The position numbers and the translations under genes are program-made. This document shows, piece by piece, positions 6,621 through 14,460 of a stretch of DNA of 20,147 nucleotides (positions are counted from its first letter, which is position 1; every line of letters begins with the position of its first letter). This DNA is from an uncultured Erysipelotrichaceae bacterium (GTDB lineage: Bacteria; Bacillota_I; Bacilli_A; RF39; UBA660): positions 1 through 20,147 of the forward strand of contig CACZOV010000005.1 in the NCBI GenBank assembly GCA_902782915.1. Reading direction: 5' to 3'. The notes below the pieces were generated by a model. That model did no database searches. It saw nothing but the letters and a program-made list of their open reading frames with translations, and was not told where the DNA came from.

Positions 6621-7613
6621 TTATGCCTTATAATATCTTTGGTTTCTACTTGTCGGGTTATCTGGATTTGTCATTTTAATCAATCCATTTTCTATAGCAG
6701 GTTTTAAATAATTTTGTCGAAATGATTTTTTCGATTTAAGACCAATTTTTTCAAGTAATTCATTAGATGTCATCGGAATATTCTCGTCCATTATATCCAA
6801 AAGTTTTTTTACATAGATACTAGTATAATTAGAAGATTTTTTTGCACTTTCTACTAACTTGGTTAATACTTCATTAATCATTTTAAGCATAAATTCTATA
6901 AATAATGTTGATTCTCCTGATAAATTACAACTTTGAATTGCATTGTAATAATCTTCTTGATATTCTTTTATTTCAGTTTCAATCGGTACATACTCAAATA
7001 TTTCTTCCCATTTTGATAAAATTACATTTTGCCATAACCTCACCATTCTCCCATTACCATCACTAAATGGATGTATAAATACAAATTCATAATGGAACAC
7101 TGATGATAATATAAGTGGATGTATTTTATTTTCATTTTTTTTCATCCATGTAAATAACTGAGACATAAGTGTATCCACCATTTCAGGTTTAGGAGCGACA
7201 AATATACATTTATTTCCATCAAATACTCCTTCATCTCCAGTTCTAAATTCTCCACTTTCATCAACAGTTAAATAAGTCATAATCCCATGAATTTTTTTTA
7301 AATCATCAATTGAATATGGGTTAATATCTTTAATCATATCATATGCTTTATAAGCATTTTTTACTTCTTGAATTTCCTTTTGTGGTCCTATAACTAGTTT
7401 TCCATTAATAATATCTTTTACTTGATTTAATGATAATGAATTTGCTTCTATTGCAAGTGAGGAATGAATAGATCGTATTCTATTATTTCTTCTTAAAATT
7501 GGCATTTTGTTCAAATCCTTGTAATTATCTAACTGCCCAATTTTTTTCATTATATCACTAATAAATACTAGCATTGTATTTGTAATAACAAATGGCGGAA
7601 CATAATTATCCAT
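6621..7613 (-). CDS. Fic family protein (probable protein AMPylase)
   Basis: A 330-residue Fic protein. The catalytic loop HPFSDGNGRMVR (His181-Arg192) is fully canonical (HPFxDGNGRxxR), which predicts transfer of AMP to a Ser/Thr/Tyr hydroxyl of a target protein. An N-terminal helix carries SSLAIEANS, the place of the (S/T)xxxE(G/N) auto-inhibitory motif, with Ala after the Glu instead of Gly. The C-terminal 70 residues hold a winged-helix-like segment (TSNELLEKIG and onwards), as in many Fic proteins with DNA-binding or regulatory tails. The ATG at 7613 follows GAGGTG. It is transcribed alone from a strong promoter beside three tandem repeats. No antitoxin-like partner gene is adjacent. The target is unknown. 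Confidence 0.93.
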   Translation of the reverse strand: MDNYVPPFVITNTMLVFISDIMKKIGQLDNYKDLNKMPILRRNNRIRSIHSSLAIEANSLSLNQVKDIINGKLVIGPQKEIQEVKNAYKAYDMIKDINPYSIDDLKKIHGIMTYLTVDESGEFRTGDEGVFDGNKCIFVAPKPEMVDTLMSQLFTWMKKNENKIHPLILSSVFHYEFVFIHPFSDGNGRMVRLWQNVILSKWEEIFEYVPIETEIKEYQEDYYNAIQSCNLSGESTLFIEFMLKMINEVLTKLVESAKKSSNYTSIYVKKLLDIMDENIPMTSNELLEKIGLKSKKSFRQNYLKPAIENGLIKMTNPDNPTSRNQRYYKA

Positions 7614-7639
7614 AAAGTCACCTCATTTTTCATATAATT

Positions 7640-7668
7640 ATTATACTATTTTTAAGAGAAATAGTCAA
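7640..7668 (-). promoter_or_regulatory. Strong promoter of fic
   Basis: Minus strand TTGACT (7663-7668), 17 bp, consensus TATAAT (7640-7645), leading into the GAGGTG ribosome binding site. Confidence 0.8.
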
Positions 7669-7670
7669 TA

Positions 7671-7706
7671 TTTCTTAGGTGTTTTCTTGGGTATTTTCTT
7701 GGGTCA
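7671..7706. repeat. Three 12-bp tandem repeats abutting the fic promoter
   Basis: Plus-strand units TTTCTTAGGTGT, TTTCTTGGGTAT and TTTCTTGGGTCA stand head to tail and end 2 bp from the -35 box of the fic promoter. The 12-bp period is slightly more than one helical turn, so a protein could bind nearly one face of the DNA. They look like an operator or activator site; the binding protein is unknown. Confidence 0.6.
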
Positions 7707-7745
7707 TGTAAATACAATTATATATAGTTTACTCAAATTATTTGA

Positions 7746-7773
7746 TTAAAAAAATAGGAAATAAATTCCTATT
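7746..7773 (-). terminator. Terminator of the tkt-spoIVB unit, overlapping the spoIVB stop
   Basis: AATAGGAA (7753-7760) pairs exactly with 7766-7773 around a 5-base loop, followed on the minus strand by a run of T. The spoIVB stop (7769-7771) lies inside the stem. Confidence 0.75.
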
Positions 7774-8734
7774 CCATACTTTCTAACATTTTTATTATAC
7801 TAATACCATACCCTTTTGTATTATCACTAATTACAGTATGAGTAACAGCACCTATTATTTTATTATTTTGAATAATAGGAGAACCACTCATTCCTTTTAC
7901 AATACCTCCTGTTTTTTCTAATAATTTTGAATCTTTTATTTCAAATAAAATATTTTTAGTAGGACTTGATTTATCAATATTTAAAATTTCAATATTAAAC
8001 TCTTCTACTTTATTTTCTTCTAAAGTTGTTTTTATATAAGCATTACCAATTTGTATTTCATCAATACTTGCAACTTCTATAATGTTATTTTTATCATATT
8101 CTTTGGTATATGTTCCATAAATACCAGTTTCTAAATTCTTTTCAATAGTTCCATAATTAGTATCAAAATAAAATTTAGCATTCTTTTCTCCTGTTTTTCC
8201 ATCTAAACTTCTATCAATACCAGAAACTATTGCTTTAAATATTTTGCCATCCTTTACCTCAAACTTGGTATTTGATTTACTATCTGTAATCGAATGACCC
8301 AATGCACCATATTTATTTGTTGTTGGATCTATATAAGTTAAAGTACCAATTCCGGTTACACTATCTTTTACATAAAGACCTGTTTTAAAAACACCATTTT
8401 CATCTTTTACTAAATTAATAGTTGTATTTAATAATTTATTATTTCGAATAAATCCAATTTTTAAAGACATATCAGAGTTTTTAGTATCAACAAGAGCAAT
8501 CATATCATTAATTGAATCTATTTCTTGATCATTAATAGATACAATTCTATCACCAATTGCTAAATCATTTTTTAAACCAATATCATAAAATCCTACAATT
8601 AATATTCCACGACTTCTAATATTAATTCCTAAATTTTCTCCTCCAGGAATTAAATATTTAGAATAAGCAAGAGCATTTAAGGGAAGTATAATTAATGTTA
8701 AAAAAAGTATTAGTAGTCGTTTTTTAAAATTCAT
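7769..8734 (-). CDS. spoIVB: SpoIVB-like S55 family peptidase
   Basis: 321 residues. An N-terminal signal/anchor (about 6-23) is followed by a PDZ-like domain (about 35-110, with GDRIVSINDQEID) and then the S55 peptidase domain. The catalytic residues are visible: His147 in GALGHSI, Ser283 in GMSGSPI and an Asp 15 residues before it (about 268), the same spacing as in Bacillus subtilis SpoIVB. The tail GAVTHTVISDNTKGYGISI is also typical. In B. subtilis SpoIVB is exported from the forespore and triggers SpoIVFB-dependent processing of pro-sigma-K. Here it does not lie beside recN or spo0A but follows transketolase by 34 bp, so a sporulation role is plausible, not shown. The ATG at 8734 follows TAGGAG. 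Confidence 0.93.
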   Translation of the reverse strand: MNFKKRLLILFLTLIILPLNALAYSKYLIPGGENLGINIRSRGILIVGFYDIGLKNDLAIGDRIVSINDQEIDSINDMIALVDTKNSDMSLKIGFIRNNKLLNTTINLVKDENGVFKTGLYVKDSVTGIGTLTYIDPTTNKYGALGHSITDSKSNTKFEVKDGKIFKAIVSGIDRSLDGKTGEKNAKFYFDTNYGTIEKNLETGIYGTYTKEYDKNNIIEVASIDEIQIGNAYIKTTLEENKVEEFNIEILNIDKSSPTKNILFEIKDSKLLEKTGGIVKGMSGSPIIQNNKIIGAVTHTVISDNTKGYGISIIKMLESME

Positions 8735-8768
8735 AAAATCACTCCTACAATACTATTATGGTAATTTT

Positions 8769-10676
8769 TTATTTATTCAAAAGCTCCAATATTTTACTTT
8801 GCAAGACTTGTTCGGTAAAACCAAAATATTCTAATAACTCCTCTTTAGTTCCTAATTCGCCAAAAGTACTAATTCCAATTACATTTTGAGTTAAATCATA
8901 GAAATATTCTGGACTTGATAAAGTAATTGCAATTGTTTTTTTACCATTTAATAAACTCAAGTTATCTATATTTTTTTTACAAGGTACGCTAAATACTTTG
9001 GAATCTATTCCTATTTCTTTTAAATTTTTAGCAACATTCAAAACAATTTCTAATTCTTCTCCATTACTAATTAAATTTATATAATCTTCTGTCTCATTTT
9101 TTAAAACTTCATATATACCTAATTCTACTCCACTAGATTTGGTATTTAAAGATATATTTTTATTATCCTTTGGAAGAATTAAACAAGATGGACTATTATT
9201 TTTAAATATTTCTATATAGCATCCTATTAATTCATTTAAATCAAATGGTCTATAAACTTTTAAATTAGGAATAAGTTCTAATGATGGAAGTTGTTCAATG
9301 GGTTTATGAAGTATTTCACCTTCTTCGACTAAAACCGAATCATGAGTAAAAATATAAAAAACTCCTAAATTCATCATAGCACTTTCTCTAATACTTGGTC
9401 TCATATAATCTGAAAAAGCTAAAAAGGTACTTACAAATGGTCTAAATCCTAACAAAGCCATTCCATTAATAATAGCACCACTGGCTTCTTCCCTAATTCC
9501 AAAAGCAATATTCCGTCCTAGTTGATTAGAATTACTAAAAAGTTCATAATTATTTAAATAGGTTTTACAAGATGACGAAAGATCAGTACTTCCTCCTATT
9601 AATAAATCAAAATTCAAAGAAATATAGTTTAAAATTTCTTGAGATAAATCTCTTAAATCTTTTTCATTATAATCTATCTCTAAATTCTTTAAAGAGAATG
9701 TATTTTCATGATTTATTAATTTATCTATAAAAGTTTTATCTTCTAATTTTTGGTATTTTTTTTGAAAACTTAAACTAACAACTTTACCTCTTTCTAAAAC
9801 TTTATTTCTAAAGTCTTCTATTACATCTTTATTAACAGTAAAATTAGATGGTAATAATCCAAGCTTTTCTTTTATCTCAAGAATTTCTTCATTAGTTAGT
9901 ATTTTGTTATGAAGAAGATTTGATCTTTCATAATTAGAAGAATAACCTATCTTAGTTTTAACTACAATAATAGTTGGTCGGGAAGAATTTTTGGCACTTA
10001 TAATAGCATCATTTATATTTTTTATATTAGATTCAATTTCAATCACATTAAAGTTTATACTTTCAAATCTTTTTTGAATATCTTCAATAGTTGTTGTTTT
10101 TAAACTATTATCAAGGGTTACTTCATTACTATCTAATAATATAATTAATTTATTTAAATTCCATGTTCCAGCAAGACTTAATGCTTCATAAGTAATTCCT
10201 TCTTCTAGTTCTCCATCTCCACATAAAACATATGTATAATAATCTAATAATCCATTAGTTTTTTTATTTAAGTATTCACGACTTAAAGCCACTCCAACAC
10301 TTGTACCAATTCCTTGCCCAAAAAGCCCTCCTGAAAATTCTACTAAAGGTATTTTTGATCCAATTCGTTTTAAATTTTTTAAGTCATCTATAGTTAGTAA
10401 ATCTAAAAAATAATCAATTCCATATAGTAAAGGTGCTGCATGTCCTATAGATAAAATAAATCTATCTCGATTTATGAAATCTAAATTATCAAGATCTATA
10501 TTCATATGATATTTAAAAAGAGTATAGATTATTTCTGCTGTACCAAGAGCTATTCCACCATCCCCACTTAAAGAGTTAGCAATCATATCAAGAGCAATTC
10601 CTCTTAAATTATTAACTCCTTTATTATCTAGATCTAAATTTAACAATTCATTTTCTTTATTTCCTAAATTAAGCAT
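8769..10676 (-). CDS. tkt: Transketolase-like thiamine diphosphate enzyme (divergent)
   Basis: 635 residues, slightly short for a transketolase (about 660-670). It transfers two-carbon ketol units between sugar phosphates in the non-oxidative pentose phosphate pathway. The ThDP/Mg motif is GDGELEEG (153-160), ending in LLDSN. Other family blocks are SIGHAAPLLYG, GLFGQGIGTSVG, REEASGAIINGMAL with the cofactor-activating Glu, FSDYMRPSIR, FTHDSVLVEEGE and HKPIEQLPSL. Two usually conserved active-site features are altered. The N-terminal SGHPG motif is SGDGG here, so its His is lost, and the segment before GQG lacks the usual GHPE/TTGPLGQG wording. It may be a transketolase with shifted substrate preference. 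The ATG at 10676 follows AGGAGG, and spoIVB follows 34 bp downstream. Confidence 0.88.
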   Translation of the reverse strand: MLNLGNKENELLNLDLDNKGVNNLRGIALDMIANSLSGDGGIALGTAEIIYTLFKYHMNIDLDNLDFINRDRFILSIGHAAPLLYGIDYFLDLLTIDDLKNLKRIGSKIPLVEFSGGLFGQGIGTSVGVALSREYLNKKTNGLLDYYTYVLCGDGELEEGITYEALSLAGTWNLNKLIILLDSNEVTLDNSLKTTTIEDIQKRFESINFNVIEIESNIKNINDAIISAKNSSRPTIIVVKTKIGYSSNYERSNLLHNKILTNEEILEIKEKLGLLPSNFTVNKDVIEDFRNKVLERGKVVSLSFQKKYQKLEDKTFIDKLINHENTFSLKNLEIDYNEKDLRDLSQEILNYISLNFDLLIGGSTDLSSSCKTYLNNYELFSNSNQLGRNIAFGIREEASGAIINGMALLGFRPFVSTFLAFSDYMRPSIRESAMMNLGVFYIFTHDSVLVEEGEILHKPIEQLPSLELIPNLKVYRPFDLNELIGCYIEIFKNNSPSCLILPKDNKNISLNTKSSGVELGIYEVLKNETEDYINLISNGEELEIVLNVAKNLKEIGIDSKVFSVPCKKNIDNLSLLNGKKTIAITLSSPEYFYDLTQNVIGISTFGELGTKEELLEYFGFTEQVLQSKILELLNK

Positions 10677-10708
10677 ATATCCTCCTAAGATTATTTTAAC
10701 AAATAATA

Positions 10709-10736
10709 GAAAAAATAGAAAGAGTTTCTTTCTATT
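10709..10736 (-). terminator. Terminator of the 49-residue membrane protein gene
   Basis: AATAGAAAG (10714-10722) pairs exactly with 10728-10736 around a 5-base loop, followed on the minus strand by TTTTTC. It touches the last base of the stop codon. Confidence 0.7.
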
Positions 10737-10885
10737 TATTCCATCATATCTTCGAAGTCACAACACATGTCTTTTTCTAAAGACATCATTTTTTTCTTTG
10801 TTCTAGGACTAAGAACATAATTATAAATTAAAAGTCCACTACCAATAATAGCCCCTGTTAGTCCTATAATCATTCCTTTTTTCAT
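10736..10885 (-). CDS. Small single-pass membrane protein (49 residues)
   Basis: A short gene in the 345-bp gap between transketolase and recD2. It starts with MKKGMIIGLTGAIIGSGLL, a glycine-rich membrane helix, then LSPRTKKK and an acidic tail with a Cys pair (DMCCDFEDMME). The ATG at 10885 is preceded by GGGTGATAAA, a Shine-Dalgarno of the GGTGAT kind placed so that its alignment to 16S rRNA gives normal spacing. A strong hairpin terminator begins at its stop. The layout (helix, then a short S-P-R/K-x-K stretch) recalls YtxH-type small stress proteins, but it is shorter and I do not assign a function. The vicinal cysteines could bind metal or form a disulfide. Confidence 0.72.
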   Translation of the reverse strand: MKKGMIIGLTGAIIGSGLLIYNYVLSPRTKKKMMSLEKDMCCDFEDMME

Positions 10886-10912
10886 TTTATCACCCATTCT
10901 CAAAAATATGAT

Positions 10913-10929
10913 AGGTACTATATGTACCT
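10913..10929. promoter_or_regulatory. Palindromic operator-like site upstream of the small membrane protein gene
   Basis: AGGTAC (10913-10918) and GTACCT (10924-10929) form a perfect 6-bp inverted repeat around a 5-base A/T centre, in the leader of the 49-residue gene. A TATACT hexamer lies just upstream on the minus strand, but no convincing -35 box is 17 bp from it. It could be a repressor site or an RNA hairpin in the 5' leader. Confidence 0.35.
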
Positions 10930-11021
10930 CTTATAGTATAAGAAAAAATTTTAAAAATATACTTAATTTTAAGATTTTTTTAAAATTTATAATATCTTTA
11001 TAGCTTTCTAAATACTGTCTA

Positions 11022-13202
11022 TTATATTTTATATCTTTCTCTTATTTTATCTTTTAAATTAGTTTTTCGATAACCCATTTTGTCATTACTAGTAGCATAG
11101 TCTAATGCATCTTTTTCTCCAATTAAAATTAATTTATTTTTACTTCTTGTAACTCCTGTATAAATTAATTTTTGATATAACATTCTTCCATATTCTTTTA
11201 AAACTGGGATTACTACTATTTTAAATTCACTTCCCTGTGATTTATGAATACTAATTGCATATCCAAGTGTAAAATTATTAAATGTTGATGAAGTAAATGT
11301 TACAATATTAGAATCATAATCAATAGTAACTTCTCTTTTTATATTATCAATTTCTATAATAATACCTATATCTCCATTATAGATATTATCATCTGGCATG
11401 TTCATAAGTTGTAAGACTTTATCTCCTTCTCGATATAATATATCATAAATAACAATTTCATTTTTTTCTTTACTTTTTGGATTAAAAATAGATTGCATCA
11501 TCAAATTTAAGTTATTAATTCCATTAACTGTTTTATAAATTGGAGCCATTACTTGAAAATTGTGATAATCAATATTTTTATATTCTTCTAAAATTATACC
11601 AAGTTTTTCTTTTATATTTAAACTATTCGCTTTATAAAACATTAAATCATCATCTTTATTAAAAAGTGAATAATTAATTTCTCCTTGATTAATATCATAA
11701 GCTAAACTAATAATATTAGAATCATCATTTTGTCTATAAAGTCTTTCAAGTCTTACTACTGGAAATACTAAAGACTCTATTAAATCCTTTAAAACTTGTC
11801 CAGCTCCAACCGATGGTAATTGATCAACATCACCAACTAGAATAATTCTAGTATCATATTTAAGTCCTTTTAATAAAGATTCAAATAACATAGTATCTAA
11901 CATACTAACTTCATCAACAATTACAAGTTTTACATCACTTTTAGAATATTCATTAACTTGAAATTTATTTGTATCTTTATTCCATTTTAAAAATCTATGA
12001 ATAGTACATGCTCTTTCATTAGTTGATTCCATTATTCTTTTACTAGCACGACCAGTTGGAGCAAGTAAAGCTACATCATCTGACATTTTTCCAAAAATAT
12101 CTTTATACAAAGAGACAATTGATCGAATAATAGTTGTCTTTCCAGTACCTGGACCACCTGTAATAATTAAAATATTTTTTAAAAAAGCATTCCTAATAGC
12201 AAGTCTTTGTTTTTCATCATATATTATTCCATTATTTTTTTCAAATTCATTAATCTTTTTTTCTAAAAGATTATTTTTATAGAAAAGATCTTCTTTATTA
12301 TTTAAAAAAGTTAATCTTTTAACAATCGTTCTATCAGCATTTTCATAACTTATCAACTGATAATAATTATCTTCATATTTTATAATTCTTAAATCTTGTT
12401 CTAACTCCTTTAATCTTAAATCAAAATAAGAATAATCAACTTCATAATTTATTACAATTCTAAGCATCGAATAAATTTCATCATAACTTGAATAAGTATC
12501 TCCCTTTTCAGATGAAAGTAATATCATTGAATAAATAATACCCGCTTTTACTCGCTTTATATCATCTTTTAAAAAATTATTTTTTAAGGCAACACTATCT
12601 ACTTTATTAAAACTAATTTGTTCTATATCATAAAATATATTATAAAGATCTAAATTAACTAGATCAATTGTTTTTTCTTTGTAATGTTTATAAATAATTG
12701 TAGCATCTTTTACTTGAAATCCAAGCTCTGTAAGTCTTAATATAGTATCACTACTTTTATCTAGTTCTCTTAATTTAGAGATAATAACCTCTTTATTTTT
12801 TTTAGTTAATCCAAAAACTCTATCTAAAACGCTTTCATCATTTTTTATTAAAGAAATTGCATCATTTCCTAATTCTTCATAAATTTTTAAAGCCTTAGAT
12901 TCCCCAATTCCTTTAAATAAATCACTTGTAAAAAATGTTACTATACTATTTCTATCTTCAGGTATTACTGTTTGATAACTTTCAACCAAAAATTGTTCTC
13001 CATACTTAATATGACTAGTCATTTTACCTATTAAAGATAATTCCATATCTTCAATTAAATCATAAAAATAACCAGTTATAGTAATAATCTTATTATCATA
13101 CTTTGAATCAATATCATTTTCTTTTACTCTAAATAAGTAAACTCCATAATTATTATCTGATAAATAGATTTTTTTATTCAATTTACCAACAATTCTACTC
13201 AT
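11022..13202 (-). CDS. recD2: RecD2-type 5'-3' DNA helicase
   Basis: 726 residues of the RecD2/YrrC family, superfamily 1B helicases that act without RecBC and take part in recombination, repair and replication-fork maintenance. An N-terminal OB-like domain (about 1-85) and a helix-hairpin-helix stretch with FKGIGESKA precede the motor. Walker A is GGPGTGKTT (349-357, Lys355), motif II is DEVSMLD (from 430), and GDVDQLPSVGAG and YAISIHKSQGSEF with TGVTRSKN complete the helicase motifs. The start is the ATG at 13202, 7 bases after AAGGAG; the frame's upstream TTG would lie before that site. The ATG overlaps the fpg stop (ATGA), so translation is coupled. Confidence 0.95.
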   Translation of the reverse strand: MSRIVGKLNKKIYLSDNNYGVYLFRVKENDIDSKYDNKIITITGYFYDLIEDMELSLIGKMTSHIKYGEQFLVESYQTVIPEDRNSIVTFFTSDLFKGIGESKALKIYEELGNDAISLIKNDESVLDRVFGLTKKNKEVIISKLRELDKSSDTILRLTELGFQVKDATIIYKHYKEKTIDLVNLDLYNIFYDIEQISFNKVDSVALKNNFLKDDIKRVKAGIIYSMILLSSEKGDTYSSYDEIYSMLRIVINYEVDYSYFDLRLKELEQDLRIIKYEDNYYQLISYENADRTIVKRLTFLNNKEDLFYKNNLLEKKINEFEKNNGIIYDEKQRLAIRNAFLKNILIITGGPGTGKTTIIRSIVSLYKDIFGKMSDDVALLAPTGRASKRIMESTNERACTIHRFLKWNKDTNKFQVNEYSKSDVKLVIVDEVSMLDTMLFESLLKGLKYDTRIILVGDVDQLPSVGAGQVLKDLIESLVFPVVRLERLYRQNDDSNIISLAYDINQGEINYSLFNKDDDLMFYKANSLNIKEKLGIILEEYKNIDYHNFQVMAPIYKTVNGINNLNLMMQSIFNPKSKEKNEIVIYDILYREGDKVLQLMNMPDDNIYNGDIGIIIEIDNIKREVTIDYDSNIVTFTSSTFNNFTLGYAISIHKSQGSEFKIVVIPVLKEYGRMLYQKLIYTGVTRSKNKLILIGEKDALDYATSNDKMGYRKTNLKDKIRERYKI

Positions 13203-14017
13203 TCTATAACTCCTTGACAATTCTTACAATAATAAGTACTACGACCTCCTATTTTAGATTTTTCTATTACGCTTTTACAAACAGGACATACTTTTTTAGT
13301 ATGAACTTTTAATTTTTCTTGATAAGAACCATTTACTCCTAAACTTGATGTATAACTTCTAATAGTTGTTCCTCCGTATTTAATTGCAAGACTTAATATA
13401 TTTTTTGCTGATTCTATAATTTTTTCACATTCCTCTTCTGTTAATAGATAAGCCTTTTTAAATGGTGAAATCTTACTTTGAAATAATACTTCATCAACAT
13501 ATATATTTCCAAGTCCTGATATTATTTCTTGATCGAGTAAAACAGTTTTAATAGCTAATTTTTTTGTTTTTAATTTTTCATGTAATACATTCTTAGTTAA
13601 TCTAGGATCAAATGGCTCAAGTCCTAATTTATTAAGTGGAGTATCAATAAACAATCTATCTTTATTAGTTAAATACATAACTCCAAATTTACGAACATCT
13701 TTATACCTTAAAAACATCCCATTATTAAGATAAAATACTACATGTTCATGTGGTGCATGATTAAATTCATTTGAATAATAATATTTTCCTTCCATTCTTA
13801 AATGACTAATTAAATAGTAATTACTCGTTTCAAATACTAACCATTTACCATATCTTTTTATATCTATAAATTTTTCTTTTATTAACTTTTTTTTAAATTC
13901 AAGAAGATCTGTTTTAATCATATTTGGATAATATACATCAACTTTTTCTATTTCTTTACCTATTAAATTCTTTTTTAAAACATTTTTAACAGTTTCAACT
14001 TCTGGTAACTCTGGCAT
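13199..14017 (-). CDS. mutM: Formamidopyrimidine-DNA glycosylase (Fpg/MutM)
   Basis: 272 residues, the normal length. The protein removes 8-oxoguanine and formamidopyrimidines and then nicks the abasic site. MPELPEVE carries the catalytic Pro2 and Glu3; Lys58 in RYGKW, SGLGNIYVDE and TTIRSYTSSLG are all present. A C-terminal zinc finger is complete: CPVC, 16 residues, CKNC, with the DNA-contacting Arg in GGRSTYYC. The ATG at 14017 follows AAAGGAGG. The gene ends in TGA within the ATGA overlap with recD2. That the protein ends right after the zinc finger shows TGA is a stop codon in this organism. Confidence 0.97.
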   Translation of the reverse strand: MPELPEVETVKNVLKKNLIGKEIEKVDVYYPNMIKTDLLEFKKKLIKEKFIDIKRYGKWLVFETSNYYLISHLRMEGKYYYSNEFNHAPHEHVVFYLNNGMFLRYKDVRKFGVMYLTNKDRLFIDTPLNKLGLEPFDPRLTKNVLHEKLKTKKLAIKTVLLDQEIISGLGNIYVDEVLFQSKISPFKKAYLLTEEECEKIIESAKNILSLAIKYGGTTIRSYTSSLGVNGSYQEKLKVHTKKVCPVCKSVIEKSKIGGRSTYYCKNCQGVIE

Positions 14018-14035
14018 ACGATCCCTCCTTTAAAC

Positions 14036-14064
14036 ATTTTACTAATTTTTAACTTATTTGTAAA
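14036..14064 (-). promoter_or_regulatory. Promoter of the fpg-recD2 operon
   Basis: Minus strand TTTACA (14059-14064), 17 bp, TAAAAT (14036-14041), both one base from consensus, just upstream of the fpg ribosome binding site. Confidence 0.55.
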
Positions 14065-14065
14065 T

Positions 14066-14092
14066 GAAAAAAAAGCTATATAGTATAACTTT
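14066..14092 (-). terminator. Terminator of the mTERF-like gene pair
   Basis: A 9-bp stem with one G-U pair and a 3-base loop (14072-14092), followed on the minus strand by at least six T. It begins at the stop codon of the shorter mTERF-like gene. Confidence 0.75.
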
Positions 14093-14460
14093 TATATTTC
14101 TTGAAATAAATAAGGATTTGAATCTAATTCATCAACAATATCTTCTAATTTCTCACTTTTAAGTTTTTCATCTATATAGTCTTTTATTTGAAAAGAATCT
14201 AAGTTTAAAATAAATGGATTTGCATCAAATAAAATATTTAAAGATCTAAAACCAAGTTTTAAAAGAATCTTAATTAAATTAAATATATCTTCTATACATC
14301 TTTCTAAATAGATTGGATTACATTTAATAATACTTATTATTTGTCTATTAGTACAACCAATTTTTTCTAATAAAAATAATTTTTCTAATAGATCTTTTTT
14401 AGATAAATTTTTAACTTTATTTAATTCTTCAACTATTTCTAGATTATTTAATATTTCCAT
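14092..14460 (-). CDS. Short mTERF-like helical protein (122 residues)
   Basis: All-helical and very Leu/Ile/Lys-rich. Two stretches follow the pattern of the larger neighbour: IGCTNRQIISIIKCNPIYL near the N-terminus and LGFRSLNILFDANPFILNL in the middle, each with the Leu-Gly-Phe/Cys start and the key Pro about 14 residues later. It is therefore probably a short relative or partner with about two to three repeats. The start is the ATG at 14460 after AAGGAG; an upstream in-frame ATG seven codons earlier would put that site inside the gene. It overlaps the 3' end of the large gene by 17 bp, implying coupled translation. Function unknown. Confidence 0.7.
   Translation of the reverse strand: MEILNNLEIVEELNKVKNLSKKDLLEKLFLLEKIGCTNRQIISIIKCNPIYLERCIEDIFNLIKILLKLGFRSLNILFDANPFILNLDSFQIKDYIDEKLKSEKLEDIVDELDSNPYLFQEI

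Noticed and set aside
10962..10987. A/T-only inverted repeat as a recD2 terminator
   Set aside because: The stem is purely A-T and no T-run follows directly on the minus strand; chance is likely in such A+T-rich DNA.
13199..13202. Mollicutes code (TGA as Trp)
   Set aside because: fpg ends in TGA right after a complete zinc finger, and Trp codons seen are TGG. Reading the TGA near 20130 as Trp gives a worse family match than a single-base shift.
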